From Takakia lepidozioides (lineage: Eukaryota > Streptophyta > Takakiopsida > Takakiales > Takakiaceae): DNA of 64,000 bases. Shown piece by piece: positions 46,970 to 59,434 of the stretch. The stretch spans positions 16,618,001-16,682,000 of the forward strand of contig CM060731.1 in NCBI GenBank assembly GCA_030704615.1, read 5' to 3'. Numbering within the stretch: position 1 is the first letter of the stretch; each line of letters opens with the position of its first letter. Under the pieces are notes generated by a model that had not been told where the DNA came from, did not search any database, and saw only the letters and a list, made by a program, of their open reading frames with translations. A program made the translations under genes and the position numbers.

Positions 46970-49764
46970 CCACCCTTGCTAACTACCTGTGACTAAACAA
47001 CCCTTAACATATCCTTTACTGAGTGAACAGTGATGGCTGATGCGACAAGCTTCTGCAGGAAAGCCCCCATGCCTACAGACATTGCCCTCCTTGCTCTCCC
47101 AAGGGTTTGTTAAAAAGGTGAAGCAAACCACTGTTGGCGCCCTCCAACCTGCAAGGCTTCATACACGAACGAACTCATTCACTAATATTCACTTGCTAAT
47201 CCAGCTCCCCTCCCCTAAATTCAAACTATTAGCCTACTGAGGCTGTCAGCTTCAGATTTTCCCCTACCCTTGCGTAAGTCAAAATCTGGAAGTCTGGATT
47301 CAATCCAAATAAAAAATCCAGTCAGAACAAAAGGCCTTAGTCCAATAACTGCACTAGAACCGACCCTGCCGCTTCCGTTTTCGCAACCTCGGCTGTCATC
47401 CCCACCATGCAATTGCCATCTACTTGCTTTGCTTATTCCAAAGCTCAATTAGTCAAGTCCAATTGCTGACCAACTCATGGTACCTAGAGGTTTATGTCAC
47501 TTGGTATGAGAAATCCCCTTCCTCTTCCTGCTAATTGCTTCGGTTCACACACACTGGCATCTCTTGACAGAGTTTCATCTCGTGCGTATCAAAAGTGGTA
47601 CTGAGCCAACAAATAAACCTCAGAATTCAGTCGTTATACCCTGCAGGAGACTAAGGTGAGGCCATTTTTCCAGTAGGGCTACAATATCGAGATGGCCACC
47701 GCTACATAAAGACAGGTCTTGAAGACCAGTTCATATGCGCTCCCTCCGCTTGCAACGGCCGAAAGTCAAACATCAGCAACACACACACTTGACCTGTTAT
47801 CCTCCTGCTCAACTCCGAACCAAAAATGGCTCTGCCTCTTGAAGCCCTCCATGCAGCAGGAATCTTCATCCATAAAATCTTAAAACACCTAGAAGAGAAC
47901 TTAGACAACCGCATGAAGTCCTCCAATCCTCTGACAAGTCGTCGAAATAGTCCACAACAGCTGTGCACCGCCCAATCTCACATGCTTGCATAGTGACGAT
48001 CCATAATAATCACAAGCGATAGTTCATAAATCCAAGCAACCACATCATGTCCCTGTCTTCCTCTTGCTAGTTCGAGGTACAGATATTCTGTACAGCACGA
48101 GTCAGAAATGTGCGAGAGAAGCAGGCTGTCACACGCATTTCAGATGCCGACCTGCATTCCATAGCGCACCGCTCTCATCATCACTCCACTTTAACGCACA
48201 ACGCACTATCTAGGTTTTCCGGCAAGTGACCGCCGATTACTCAGGTTTTCATCCATCCTCCGTCAACCATTCTGTGTGTCATGGATGATCGCCGATCAAC
48301 CTTACCATGGGTTATTATTATTTTTCATTAAATTTGCGGAAAATGTTGTCAATTTGTGTAGCAAGTTGTGCATATGAGTGTAGCACCGTAAACCTCGCCA
48401 ACCCTAGTATCTACTTTTAACTATCATATTTTTTATTTTTTTATTGTTATTAATGTTTAGAATAGACCATCTACTTCGTTTCTATATTACCTAGCCTCTT
48501 CTCCTTGCGGGTAATTCCCCATTTTTCTCTATAAAGAACCCTCAGAAAAAAAAAACAAAAAAACAAAACTCATATTTTATTGCAAGAGAGGATAAAAATA
48601 AAACCCAGGTGCAATGTGCACATCAGAAGTGATGCCGGACGAGCCGAAGAGGATGGCAATGGCCAATACATCAAAGTCATGATGGGATTTTTTTTTCCTT
48701 TTTTTTCTTTTTTTTTCTTTTATTTCCAAAAGGTCCGAGAGAGACCTTGAATTTTATTCATGAGGGTAACCTCACATGACATGCCATGGAAGCTGATGAA
48801 AGGGACGCCGCCCCGTAACCAGATACCACAGGGAAGATTTTCTTGAACTAACCACGGTTCAAATTGTCAACACCCAATTTTTACTTTGGACTACAAATTT
48901 GCAACCTTTACACACATTTTGGCCATATACAACAATAAATAATGGTTGTATTATATTTTTAAATGTAAATGCCACAATTTCTTACCTTGATAAATTTACA
49001 ATAGCTAATAAATAAAAGGGCTAATATGTGATATTCTCTTTCTTTTCTTTCTTATAAAGGGTATTCTATAAATTTTCAACAAATCTTGAGAGGCGGGAGC
49101 AAGGGCCCATACTACCTACTAGAATTATATAAAATACGTCATTGTTATCTCAAATTTCTGATATCACTGACCAATTATGACATACCTGAATACGAGGGAA
49201 AACAATAGGAATAAAGTAAGAACTTAATCCATGCGTACGATACGGTACTTTTACCGGAAACCGTATGCTCATCCGGCGGGACCCATGTCAGATCCTCCCC
49301 ATTCACTCTCACCCCGGCTTCACCCCGATTGGAGTTACACTGCCCTCCATGTAACCCAGTGTAACCCGGAGTGGAGTTTACACTGTAACCTGAGCGGGAG
49401 TTACATTCCCTTCAGTTTCATGTCGCTCAGACTGGGTGGGGAAGATTTGACATGCTGGAAACCAGCGTACCGTCGTACCGTCCTGTCGGAGAGTGCCCGT
49501 GGGCATCAGTGCTTACATCATTCCTAGTGATCTTATAACCTCCACAGTGATTTCATTCCAAATTGACATCAGTAAAAACAAACATTATTGGTCGCATAAC
49601 TTACGTCTGCCAACAATTGGAGTTGGGGCTTCCATAGAAATTCACAACTAATTATCGGTAAGGGTGGCGATCCTTTACTCTCTCTTTTATTTTTTCTTTT
49701 TATTCTTCATTTCAATCCGAAAAAGAATTTACTCTGAGATGTACAAGTTATGTTTTTGGGTGCC
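46970..49764. other. Intergenic region upstream of the kinase gene
   Basis: Contains the kinase promoter and possibly upstream noncoding exons. It holds a T-rich/CT tract at 48688-48726 (runs of T interrupted by single C) and an A-rich tract at 48548-48567. No coding sequence supported. Confidence 0.5.
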
Positions 49765-50010
49765 GGGGTGCCCAGAGCGGCACGTGGCCTCAAGGTATTG
49801 TAGCGAAACCCGCTGGCAGATCTGAGGCAGCGAACGGTGGCAGCCGCGCACTAGCTGCCTGTGGGAAACGGGGCCCGCCCGGCTCGGGCAATAAAGGCCA
49901 TGCTTGGCCGCGCCTGAGTTAGCCCGGGATAGCGGCGGGTAATCTGCGTCCCAGTGAAAGGGCTTGGGGGGGAACCCAGCCCGCTACCCGGCTATCACAC
50001 GTGTGCGGAT
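49765..50010. other. GC-rich block of unknown nature
   Basis: About 245 bp of sharply GC-rich sequence within AT-rich intergenic DNA, with many short self-complementary words (GGGGCCCGCCCGGCTCGGGC, GTAGCGAAACCCGCTGGC). It looks like a structured noncoding RNA gene, an imported fragment or a CpG island. I compared it from memory with tRNA, SRP RNA, RNase P and spliceosomal RNA signatures and found no match. No ORF of note. Confidence 0.3.
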
Positions 50011-50928
50011 CTTTATTCCAGGGTTACGGTACATGCACTGGTCCACGGGGGGGGTTGGAAGTTTGAGGTTTGAAGTTTGAACGAATCTTATGGCAGCTCC
50101 GTTCGGTGACTAGACAGAAGGTGCGGGATTGTGGTTCGGAGACAGGTTCGGCCTTCTTCTTCCTGTAGATCAAAACTAGAATTTGCAGAAATTTTCATGG
50201 AAGAATATGATGCTTGTCTGAGCACATTTTACACATGCAACTTTCTTCCAATTCTCTTTCTTCGAGGAACTGCTTGAGAAAACCCGGTTCCGCTCTTTTG
50301 TATGGGGATTGGGTCTGTACAATCTGGCAGGTCGGCCTTGGGAGTCGCGGGCTGCAGGTCCGAGAAGGTGGGCTATGTCTATCGTACCTCATATTAAGTT
50401 GTTTGCTTGTTTTGAAGAGATGATTGATCTTTTGGAGTGAAACTGGTTGGAATGGGGTTTTTTTTCTCAGACTTGATGCGGGTTTAGTTTTGGGCTGCTT
50501 TGTTGAGGGCCCCAACTTCCCTATCGAATCCTGTTATTTTTTGTCCCAGAAGCTCTTTGAGCTTTCCGTGGTTAACTGGGTGGTGTATCTGTCTTGGAAT
50601 CTCGTAGCGAAACCTCATTCTGTATAGCGGATTACACATGAAAGGCTCCACTCTCGTACGCTCCGGAGGACCTTAGGGATTGGAAGGATGCAAGTAAATT
50701 TTATGATTCAATGCTTAACTTCACAAACCCCGCGAAGTAATTTTGGAGGTCCTGATTGAACTCGAATTGAAGAACCTCATTATCACCAGCGCTCCCAAAA
50801 ACTCCTTGGCGGCCACAATTTGAGCTCCCAGCTCCATCTAAAATATAACATGGTTGTCATCGTCATTAGAGAAAGAAGAAGAAATTGGCATGTCTATAAG
50901 ACACTCAAATAATTCATGCAGTTTACAC

Positions 50929-51749
50929 CAGTGTTGGCGGTTCTTGCATTTGTGAAGGAACCTTCGGTTCCGGTTCCACAATTATTTCAAGAGACGGTTC
51001 CGGATCCGGTTCCGGTTTTTTTTTATTGAGCCGGTTCCGGTCCAGTTCCGGATCCAACTTTTAAACATGGGGGCGGTTCCAGTTGCCGGTTAGTTGCTGA
51101 TAAAAACCATCGGTTCCGGTTAGGTTCCGGTTCTATTTTAAAAATATATTTGTTTAATTTAATTAGATTTAAAATATTTTATCAGTCCGGTAGATTAAAT
51201 AGCAGTGTATTCACATATTTGAACTAAAATCCAATGATTTTGTTAGTTTTCACTAACACAAAAAAACAAACAAAAATACTCTAAATAAACTGGTAGAAGA
51301 AAATGGATAAAATTTTATGGGTTGAAAGTATTATTCAGCTACCTGGCAAGTACTGGCATCTTCAAACATTTTAGTAATGAACTTAGCCAGGATATCATGG
51401 AGCTGGAGATTGAGCCCAAGATCTCATGGCGCTGAAGCATTGAACATAGAATCTCATGGCCTTCAAGCATTGAACCCAGGATCTCGGGAGCTTGAGAGCA
51501 TTAAATAAGTTTTGCCCTGGGCCACCAGCCCAACCAAGGGGTCAAGAACCGGAACCTGTTTTTATCCCCCTGCGCCTGGTTCTCCGGTTCTCACACCCAG
51601 CAGGAACCGCCGGTTCGGTTCTGCGCCGATCCCCATTGGCAGGTTCCGGTTCCGGGTCAGGTTGTTTTGTAGGAATGGGCCCGGTTCCGGTTAACCTGAA
51701 CCTGAACCGGCGGTTAACCTGGGTCCCGGCGGGTAACCGCCCAACACTG
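50929..51749. mobile_element. Non-autonomous hAT-type DNA transposon
   Basis: The ends are inverted: CAGTGTTGGCGGTT on the left and, read inward from the right, CAGTGTTGGGCGGTT. They are flanked by an exact 8-bp direct duplication GTTTACAC (50921-50928 and 51750-51757). Eight-base target duplications and termini starting CA are hallmarks of the hAT superfamily. The 821-bp body has no transposase; it is rich in GGTTCCGG words near both ends (50940-51125 and 51540-51740), probable subterminal transposase-binding repeats. Confidence 0.88.
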
Positions 51750-51757
51750 GTTTACAC

Positions 51758-52559
51758 CTTAAAGTTGTAACAAGGGAATAGATTGTGCCAGATTAATCTG
51801 ACAAAGTCAGATTAGCATCAAAGAAAAGGTCACGGAGGAGTCCACTCCGCCGGCTTTCTTGAGCCGTCAGCAATCTGTTTTGTCAAACAAACAAGCTGTT
51901 TGTACCCTTGGTGAGGACTGAGGTGGGCCACTCCCTTTCTGGCAGGGCCTAGAAAACTACTAAGAGCCGCTAAATGCCAACAAATTCACGAAGAGTTTGC
52001 CAGCACGAGGCTACGCTTCCAGAAATCAACAACATGAACAACATCAAGATACGTGTGGAGACGGTAGGATCTTCGAAAACTCTTTCATGACTTTCTTCCC
52101 GTCTTACAACATGGAGACACAGCTCCCATGTCTACTTTATGCATCGGAACGACTAACACAGATTCAACTCTTCGTACCTCGCCAAATCTATGCACGACAC
52201 GGACATTGCAGAAATTTCTCGCGTGCCCAGGTCACCTTCCTCGAGCATAATCAAGCTTGACGTTTCTGTCTCAATAGGAGAAGGGCAGGCTGCAACCATA
52301 GCTCTTTGCTTGGCAGTCATCAAGAACGAGCATGCGAGGAGGTAGGCCCCCCAATACCTCGGGCCACCCGGGGCATGTTTTAGCGAGCCCCACTTTAGGG
52401 CAGGCCCAATCTGACCGTGGACCCGTGTGTGGTAACTAAATACAATCCAACAAATTATTTCCGCTCAAAAATAAATTTTAGACGCACAACGGGTCCTCGG
52501 GATGAAAGAGCTTGGATATTTCATCCAAAGTTTGGAATGATTTTACGCACACAACAATT
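51758..52559. other. Intergenic stretch
   Basis: Between the hAT-type element and the GC-rich region upstream of the SWIB gene. No supported gene or repeat. Confidence 0.5.
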
Positions 52560-52908
52560 CGAAAAACATTTTGCAGTTGGGGGGCGGGCCGCCCGCGGAA
52601 GAGGCGGGCGGGGTGGAGCAGGAGAGAAGAGGAGAGCAAAGGGCGAGGAAGCGCGGGGCGGGCAGCGAGCAGGCGCGCGCTTAGGCAGCAGGGATGCGCG
52701 AGGGTGGGTGGCGCGAGGCATGGAGGGGCGTAGCAGGGAGGAGCGAGGAGGATTAGGGCGGGGAATGGTGCGGGGGAGGAGAGAATTTGCGGGGGAGGAG
52801 AGAGAGCGGGCAATGTGAGTTTACTTAGGGTTGGTGCGGGGGGGGGACGGATGTTTGCTTGATGCAAGGAGAGGGTACAGCGGCCATACTCGTGTATGCT
52901 CGTACAAG
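52560..52908 (+). promoter_or_regulatory. GC-rich promoter/5' UTR of the SWIB gene
   Basis: Immediately upstream of the SWIB start codon lies about 300 bp of GGCGGG-, GGAGGA- and GAGCG-rich sequence with many CpG dinucleotides, including the palindromic GGGCGGGCCGCCCG. No in-frame extension of the protein is needed; the ATG at 52909 opens the DEK_C domain. CpG-island-like promoter or leader is the likely role. Confidence 0.5.
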
Positions 52909-55868
52909 ATGGTGTCAAACGCCGACATAGCCAGCCGTCTGACCTCAGTGCTACGGAAAGCGGACCTAGCGACCACGACCACGACGGCTATCCGGCAGCA
53001 GCTAGAACAGGATTTGGGCGTGAATTTGTCAGATAGGAAGGCTTTTATACGACAGCAAGTTGATCTCTACTTGCAACAGCAGCAACAACAGCAAGAGGAG
53101 GAGGAGGAGGAGGAGGAGGAGGAGGACAACGGGAAGGAAGCTGAGGAAGAGGAGGACGAGAACGACGATGAGGTGGAAGACGAAGAGGATGAGGAGGATG
53201 AGGAGAATGAGGTGAAGCCTGCAAGGGCAAGAAGGAACTCGGAGCCGGATTCGAAGCGGTTGCGCGCGAAAATTGACCGTGCAATCAAGGATAGGTATAG
53301 GCCAATTCAAAACCCTAAAGGAAGACGTTTTTGTGGAACAAAACAACTTGAAATTGCGACGCCAATTTAACAATGGCATGCTCTTTTGGAGGTGCGGGTT
53401 AGGAGGTACTTGGCGTGGCTATGACAACTCTTAGCATTTTGTATTTGACACTGCTCGAGGCCTAAATTGGTAATTTGTCTTGTGCATCTGCGACAGTCTG
53501 CCGAAGGAGAAGAAAAAGAGAAGTGCTGGCTCAGGAGGTCTGAATAAAGCGTGCGGTCTTTCACCAGAGCTCCAAGCAATCATTGGTGAGACGGAGTTGC
53601 CTAGAACTCAGGTACCGTTTGGCCATCCCTGGTACTCTTCATATTTCATTGATACACCAAGTAACTAGGGTTCTGGCTCAGCAAGGGTTCGGTAATGACT
53701 CCTTCATGGCCTTTTTTACTCATGTAAGTTGTGGCTGAGTGTTGTCTATGGCATCAGGAAACACTGGCGTCGTATCTGTACAGTCTTCCTCAAAACAATC
53801 TAGAAGATGGTTTGTATCCTTGAGAAGTGAAATCTTCTACTATGATAGGATGCTTTTCATTGATCACTTTGGCTGCAATTTTCAGTGTCTCCTTTCGCGT
53901 TGTATCCTAATATCAGTCCCCATCTGCTTCAAGAAAATAAATATCTGTGTCCTCTCTCCCCCTAACGAGTGGGTACTGTATATACCTTGCTCTGTGAGCT
54001 CAGTCTGGGTTACACACTCTCAAGTTCGAATTAACCTGATAACAGAACTGCTTTAGAGTTTTAATTTCCTCAAGCAGTTAAGTGTGGCCTGACAGTACTG
54101 GAGTTGCTCAATCTTCTGACTTAATCCCAGGTGAATCTGAACCGCAGGTGGTGAAGCAACTGTGGGTTTACATCCGAGGAAATAATTTGCAAGATCCCGA
54201 GAATAAGCGCAAGATCATTTGCGATGACGCATTACGAGGTCTGTTTGGCACTGATTCGACCGACATGTTCAAAATGAACAAACTCTTGTCCAAGCATATC
54301 TGGCCTCTTCCGCCGGTTGTGGGAGCACCTGGTTTAAGTAGTGACGGGGCAAGACCAAGGTCAGGTCCATCCTCTCGAGCGGACGGTGCTGAAGGTAAGA
54401 AACGTTCCGAAATTTGTGGCAAAAGATGAAAACAGTACATTTAATGTTACAGCTTGACTCATCTGCGGCTGCACGCTTACCATGTGTGATAAATGTACCT
54501 TATCTGCATTTCATGCGCAGGATTTTCCATTAGTGTGTCGGTCTTGACACCGTGGACGATAGTGAGTAGGGGTGAGTGAGACCATGGGAGTCAGGTTTTC
54601 CACATTGCAGAAAATGGTGAGATGAGAAAAAGGGGGGGGAGAGAGTAGTCTGGGAACCACTGTTTTGCGGTTACACAATATAATGATGGGCTTGAGATCG
54701 GGCACTTTTGTGGAGAACCTGGGCAAAGCTCCCTAATCTTGGCTTCAATCTCCTCCGAGATCAATCCTTGAGGTGATAAATGAAGGTCAAAATTTTACCC
54801 CATCGGCCTCTGCTTGGCCTATTCGACAAGCTGATTGCAAATGGAGCTCTATTGACTTGTAGTAATAAGAATCTTCTCACCAATTAACAAAATGTACATT
54901 CTTAAAAAGAATGCCAGCAGAATTTTACGATGCACACTGTCGTATGTGCTGTTGCAGCAGCATGGCTAACCCACATTGGACCTCGGGTGTCAGATTCATT
55001 TATGCAATTGTGCTGAATCTTATCTTGACCAGTGTGCATATCTGGCATTCACAGATGATGGAGAACCAAAACCTAAAAAGCAGAAGACAGAGAAGACTGA
55101 GGGAGGCAGACGAAAGAATACAGGGTTTCTGGCACCACTTCCTGTTTCAGAGGGCCTCGCCAAGTTTCTTGGGGCAGAGGATGGCAAGGTGTCGCGGGCT
55201 GACGCTGTTAAGCGCGTCTGGGATTACATCAAAGAGAATAATCTGCAGGTGGATCCTACATGCTTGGTTGTGATAATGTCCATTTTCTGAGTGGTAGGGA
55301 CTTCAGATGGGTTCTGGTGTTGGGAGGTGGTGACAAACAGAGACAGATTCAGACAATGTACTTGCAAACACAATATTTTGGTGTCCAACGTTTGCGAGCT
55401 GAACCATAAAATTACGGTGGTATAGATCTTAGTTATACCCACTGTTCGCTTGTCATCCTGTGTACAGGATTTGGTGCTGATTTGACTGGTAGCATACTTT
55501 CAAGGTGCCATAAATGTTCATGAAGAACAAATTGTCTTGGTAGGTGGTAAACATTACTTGGGTGCTCAAATACCAGCATGTAGATCGCTCTTTTCATACG
55601 AAAAGGAAGCCAGATAGTAAAGAGAGACTGAACAATCTCAAGACAGGGTGATCCAACCATTTTTGTGTAGCCTTGTTGTTAGCTACAACAGGAGAGGAGA
55701 GAGTGAGAAAGAAAGAGGTCTGAATATCCATGCTGGTGTGTTTTGCAGGACCCAGAAGACAAGAAGATGATTGTGTGTGACGATAGGCTTCAAGAATTGT
55801 TTGGGTGCGACACATTTGTCGGTTTTAGCATCACCAAGCTTTTGTCTCCCCACTTTCTTAAGTCATAA
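52909..55868 (+). CDS. DEK_C and twin SWIB/MDM2 domain protein (5 exons)
   Basis: Exons 52909-53294, 53497-53611, 54148-54394, 55055-55248 and 55749-55868 join in matching phases with GT-AG introns, giving 353 residues. Residues 1-55 form a DEK C-terminal-type domain (DIASRLTSVLRKADL, RKAFIRQQVDLYL). A Gln run, then long Glu and Asp/Glu runs (about 56-105), and a basic region follow. SWIB domain 1 spans exons 2-3 (LSPELQAIIGETELPRTQ, VVKQLWVYIRGNNLQDPENK, ICDDALRGLFG, KMNKLLSKHI). SWIB domain 2 spans exons 4-5 (PVSEGLAKFLG, VWDYIKENNLQDPEDKKMIV, CDDRLQELFG, ITKLLSPHFL). This three-domain order is known from land-plant SWIB proteins related to SWI/SNF BAF60 subunits. A nuclear, chromatin-associated role is likely; the exact complex is inference. 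Confidence 0.95.
53078..53215 (+). repeat. CAG/GAG-rich coding microsatellite
   Basis: CAA/CAG triplets followed by GAG/GAC/GAA triplets encode poly-Gln then poly-Glu/Asp in exon 1 of the SWIB gene. Triplet tracts of this kind often vary in length between individuals. The opposite strand shows a long artefactual Pro- or Ser-rich frame. Confidence 0.85.
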
Positions 55869-56640
55869 GATAGGGTATGATGTCGCCAATCCAATCACAT
55901 AAACTGCAGGCACTGCGAGGCATTATCCTTGGTCTTTTGCAGCCACAGTATCACTCACTTTTTCGTTGACTTGGACCCTGTTGGGTAAACCGTTTATCCC
56001 CATGAGAGATCCTGCCCTAGCAGGCAAGAGAAGCCTTGTAGGTTTCCGTCCTCCATGAGCGCTTTGTCCAAATAGTGAACAAAAAATATTCTTTGTTCCT
56101 GGTATCTTCAAACCTCTTCACAGTGATGGATTATGAATATATAGCACTTGTGGACCAATCAAGCACGACAAGCTGGGGATGAAGCTCATTTCTACTTTCT
56201 AGGTGCGTCTGTGACCATCTCGAGGCAAATCCTGCAAACCCGATGCTGTCAACTATTGGATACAGTGGTAGTTTTCATTTTAAGAGGTTGGCATCCTATG
56301 AGGCAAAGCCACATCATCTGTTGGAATGCAAAGAGCGTTTCCTACAGAGATCATACTTTTCTTAACAAGTCTACACACGGACTTAGATTTACGGGATAGT
56401 GGACAAAGTTAATTTTGATTTGGTGGTCCCATGCAGTTAAATGTCTCATTTTAGTTATTTTAAATGTTGTGGTGCCCTGTTACATTGGCTGTTATCTTAA
56501 TTCACCACATTTTTCCTTCCTTTGCGCGATGTTAGCTACTTGTTGCTGATTTCCAGCTGCCTGACACTGCTCCTGCTACCTTATGTTGCAAACCCTTTCT
56601 CTGTTCTCTTTGTCCCTTGCTGTTCCACAAATTCGCTAAA
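55869..56640. other. Intergenic stretch 3' of the SWIB gene
   Basis: Includes the SWIB 3' UTR. No other gene or repeat recognised. Confidence 0.5.
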
Positions 56641-56648
56641 GAAGAAGG

Positions 56649-57694
56649 TTGACTCCTACCAAAACAACTGTAAATTATGGGGTCACTCCCAAGGGAGTTG
56701 CTAATTGTGACCTTCCCGTTGCTACCCTAGAATTAACCCGGACAACATCCATCTCATCCATTATATATCTTGCCAATTCCAGAATAGGTAACCCTCCTTT
56801 TGACCCACTACAATCCATCTATATTGATGGATCCCTAAAAGATCATGCACATGCAGGTTATGGCGACTACAATATTGGCGCTAATATAAAGAAATACATC
56901 CGCCACAGCAAGCCTTCAAAACATCCTACATGCAGAATTAATGCCATTCATGACGCCTTGTTATGCCTCCCATGCGAAGCCTTTGGAAACAATTACATTT
57001 TTACGATGTTTCCATTTTTACGGATAGCCACGTACTCACAAACCAAGACCAGAAACCATCTTCACAAATAGATTGTCCAGACCTCAATCTCATAAAAGCA
57101 ATCATTGATATTATATCATCTTCATCTCTCCATATACATTTACATAAAGTCCATTCTCATACCAAAATCACAGGCAATGAAATATAACTAGCAAAGCATG
57201 GTGCCATACAACCCACTCCACAAATCTCGAACGACCCAATTCACGTAGCTCAGTACCCATTTTTTGCTTACACCTCTCATCCTCAAATTGGACGTGGACA
57301 GCTGGTCATGTCGTAGGTCAGCTCTTGTTTTATAGAGCCCACCCCTAAAAGAGGGCAGTACCTGCATAAGGAAGAGGCTCTTACTTATGCTAACTTTGGT
57401 GGCCATCGTAGATCCCTCCTTTATTGGCTCCTCCTATAGAGGGGAGACCACCACACAAAGGTGCGTGTCCAACAGATTGAAGATCATGTTCTTATGTTTG
57501 CGTGTTCCCATGGTTAACTACCTCCGTCATGTTCCTATGTTTGTGTGTTCCCAGTTCATTGGTCATATCAACCCATATAAATATCCACCCACATATATCA
57601 ATCTGAAAAGGGTTCAATGGAGGGTTAACACCGCTCCTTCTATCAATATCAATACCAATATTGTCTCCCTGTTTAATATATCATCTTGGTTGCC
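56649..57694 (+). mobile_element. LINE RNase H-domain remnant
   Basis: Two overlapping frames (56649-57071, then 56963-57187) together read as a non-LTR retrotransposon RNase H: SIYIDGSLKDHAHAGYG near 56815, INAIHDALLCLP near 56940, IFTDSHVLTNQD near 57015 and LHKVHSHTKITGNE near 57140, followed after a stop by LAKHGA. The acidic residues of the first and third motifs are kept, but the frame shifts near 56990. Downstream sequence to 57694 is probably the rest of the same element, broken by stops. It is interrupted at a TTAA by the MITE and may resume after 58506. Confidence 0.7.
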
Positions 57695-57698
57695 TTAA

Positions 57699-58502
57699 CC
57701 CTTAAGTTCCCAAGCCCTTTTTTGACTTTTTACCAATTTTGGGTACCCAGCTGCAGTAAATTGCCCCTAGAAACCTACCAAAACTCATCCAGAGATTCCA
57801 GCCTTATAGTAGTGGGCGCAGCTCATTTATGCATGACATACCAAAAAATGAGCCAAGTCCACCATGGAAATTGTGAGATTATAACGTTGGCCCGGACCTC
57901 AAATATCAGGTCCCAAAGAAAAAGTGACAAAGAAATTGGTTTGACCAAATCAAAACCTAGCTTTATCCAATCTTGCTTGCCCCAAGACCCACCATTTCCA
58001 AATCAATAGTGGAGTGGCTATGACCCCACTAAATTGCAGGTCCAACAAATTTTTTCACCTATGGTTGCTATGCATGCAATTACATGGGAGTTGAAATCTC
58101 AAAATTGACAAGAGATTATGTGCCTCCAAATGAAGTACTTTTTTTCTACAAAAATTTTGAAAGCCAATGGTGGATGTGTGTATGTAATGCTCACACACCA
58201 GATGGTGAAGTGCTTTTTCCAAAATTGCTAATTTTCTGCCAAAAATGGCCTTTGGAGTGCAATCTGTTTTGGGCTTGTTTACCTGCCACGTCAACAAGCC
58301 CTTTTCAGGCCCAAAACGTAAATGAGAGATTTAAGATATTTTTTGTAGGTCGCAGCTTTTGTTTTTTGCATCATACTCGAGATAAATCCCTTGTCATTAA
58401 AGCTTCAGGAGTGGCCCCATCAGATTAGATCTACAAAAATTAGGTCGAACCTCAAATTCAAATTCAAAGTGACCCGATTCAGGTCGCTTGGGAACTTAAG
58501 GG
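57699..58502. mobile_element. piggyBac-type MITE
   Basis: Perfect 17-bp terminal inverted repeats, CCCTTAAGTTCCCAAGC, lie immediately inside a TTAA direct duplication (57695-57698 and 58503-58506). TTAA target duplication with termini starting CCC is the piggyBac signature. The 804-bp body encodes no transposase I can recognise; one short open stretch (58084-58428) looks like chance. Inserted into the LINE remnant. Confidence 0.85.
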
Positions 58503-58824
58503 TTAAACAGTGCTTTACCAATTAAGATAATTGGATTTATCAATCCACAAACCATCATTAGCCTTGCCCAGTATATCATTGATCATATCAACCCATGGTC
58601 AATCTAAGCACCACCCACCTGGGATAAAGCACTAAATCAACCACCATCCACCCTTAGCACAGTTAAGTTAATATCATGGTCTAAAACCGTTATATCCAAC
58701 AGGTGAAAATAGAGGTACTTGGTATCATTCGACTCATCATAAAATAAGTGTAATATCACCTTGAGAGCCTCACAGCGTCAGTGTAGTTGTGAGAGGTAAT
58801 TGTTTTTTTGTGAACTAACTCATT

Positions 58825-59434
58825 ATGGCAACTGTGATCAAGAGAGAGCGGCCTTTACTTGATGTAGATGATCTGGATACGAGCGTTAGAGATGCAGCGT
58901 TTTAGGGTCAAGTTTTGTGTCGTTACGGCACCTGTTACAAAACCAACAGTATCTTTGATTCCCCAAGTGCATTTTCATATTTGACGTTATAGACATCTAC
59001 GGGTTTATTACGGTGACCATCATAGTCTCTGGTTCTCTTGTGCAGACTCACTTTGACAAGCTCACACGAGGAGCTTTCATACGTTTGGAGAACTTTTCAG
59101 TCCGTAATAAACAAAAGTTCGAAAGATGAGACTTGGATGTTGAGGTCAAGATGAGCTAAGCCACCAAAGTGGAGATCATCACTCCATTCGTTTCATTTTC
59201 TCTTCACTTTCTCGATGATAATACTATTGTGACCTTCGCCAAAAATGTGCATGAAAAAATTGTACGTAGATAAGTCGTCAACAAATTTGAGCTTACCGTT
59301 GTAGATGGAAACACACAGTCTGATATCCAGATAGTACGTGCTATCTGTGCTATACCATGTAAAAGCTACCAATCATGTCCATTTTTTGTCGGTCAACAAA
59401 TCCAAGAATTATCTCAATATTTTCATGGATTCTA
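58825..59434 (+). pseudogene. Unrecognised decayed ORF
   Basis: From an ATG at 58825 a protein-like reading is visible: MATVIKRERPLLDVDDLDTS, a frame change near 58980, then about 150 residues in one frame (FDVIDIYGFITVTIIVSG, LTRGAFIRLENFSVRNKQKF, FELTVVDGNTQSDIQIVRAI) broken by stops at the FER, KMS and VRR positions. The mix of beta-strand-like stretches is reminiscent of an OB-fold nucleic-acid-binding protein, but this is a weak guess. The continuity between stops argues for a real ancestral gene, perhaps from a mobile element. 58507-58824 has nothing else assignable. Confidence 0.45.

Noticed and set aside
53045-53379. Long minus-strand Pro-, Ser- or Leu-rich frames
   Set aside because: They are shadows of the CAG/GAG triplet tract in SWIB exon 1.
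58084-58428. Open frame inside the piggyBac-type MITE as a transposase
   Set aside because: Too short, and no DDD catalytic motifs are visible.
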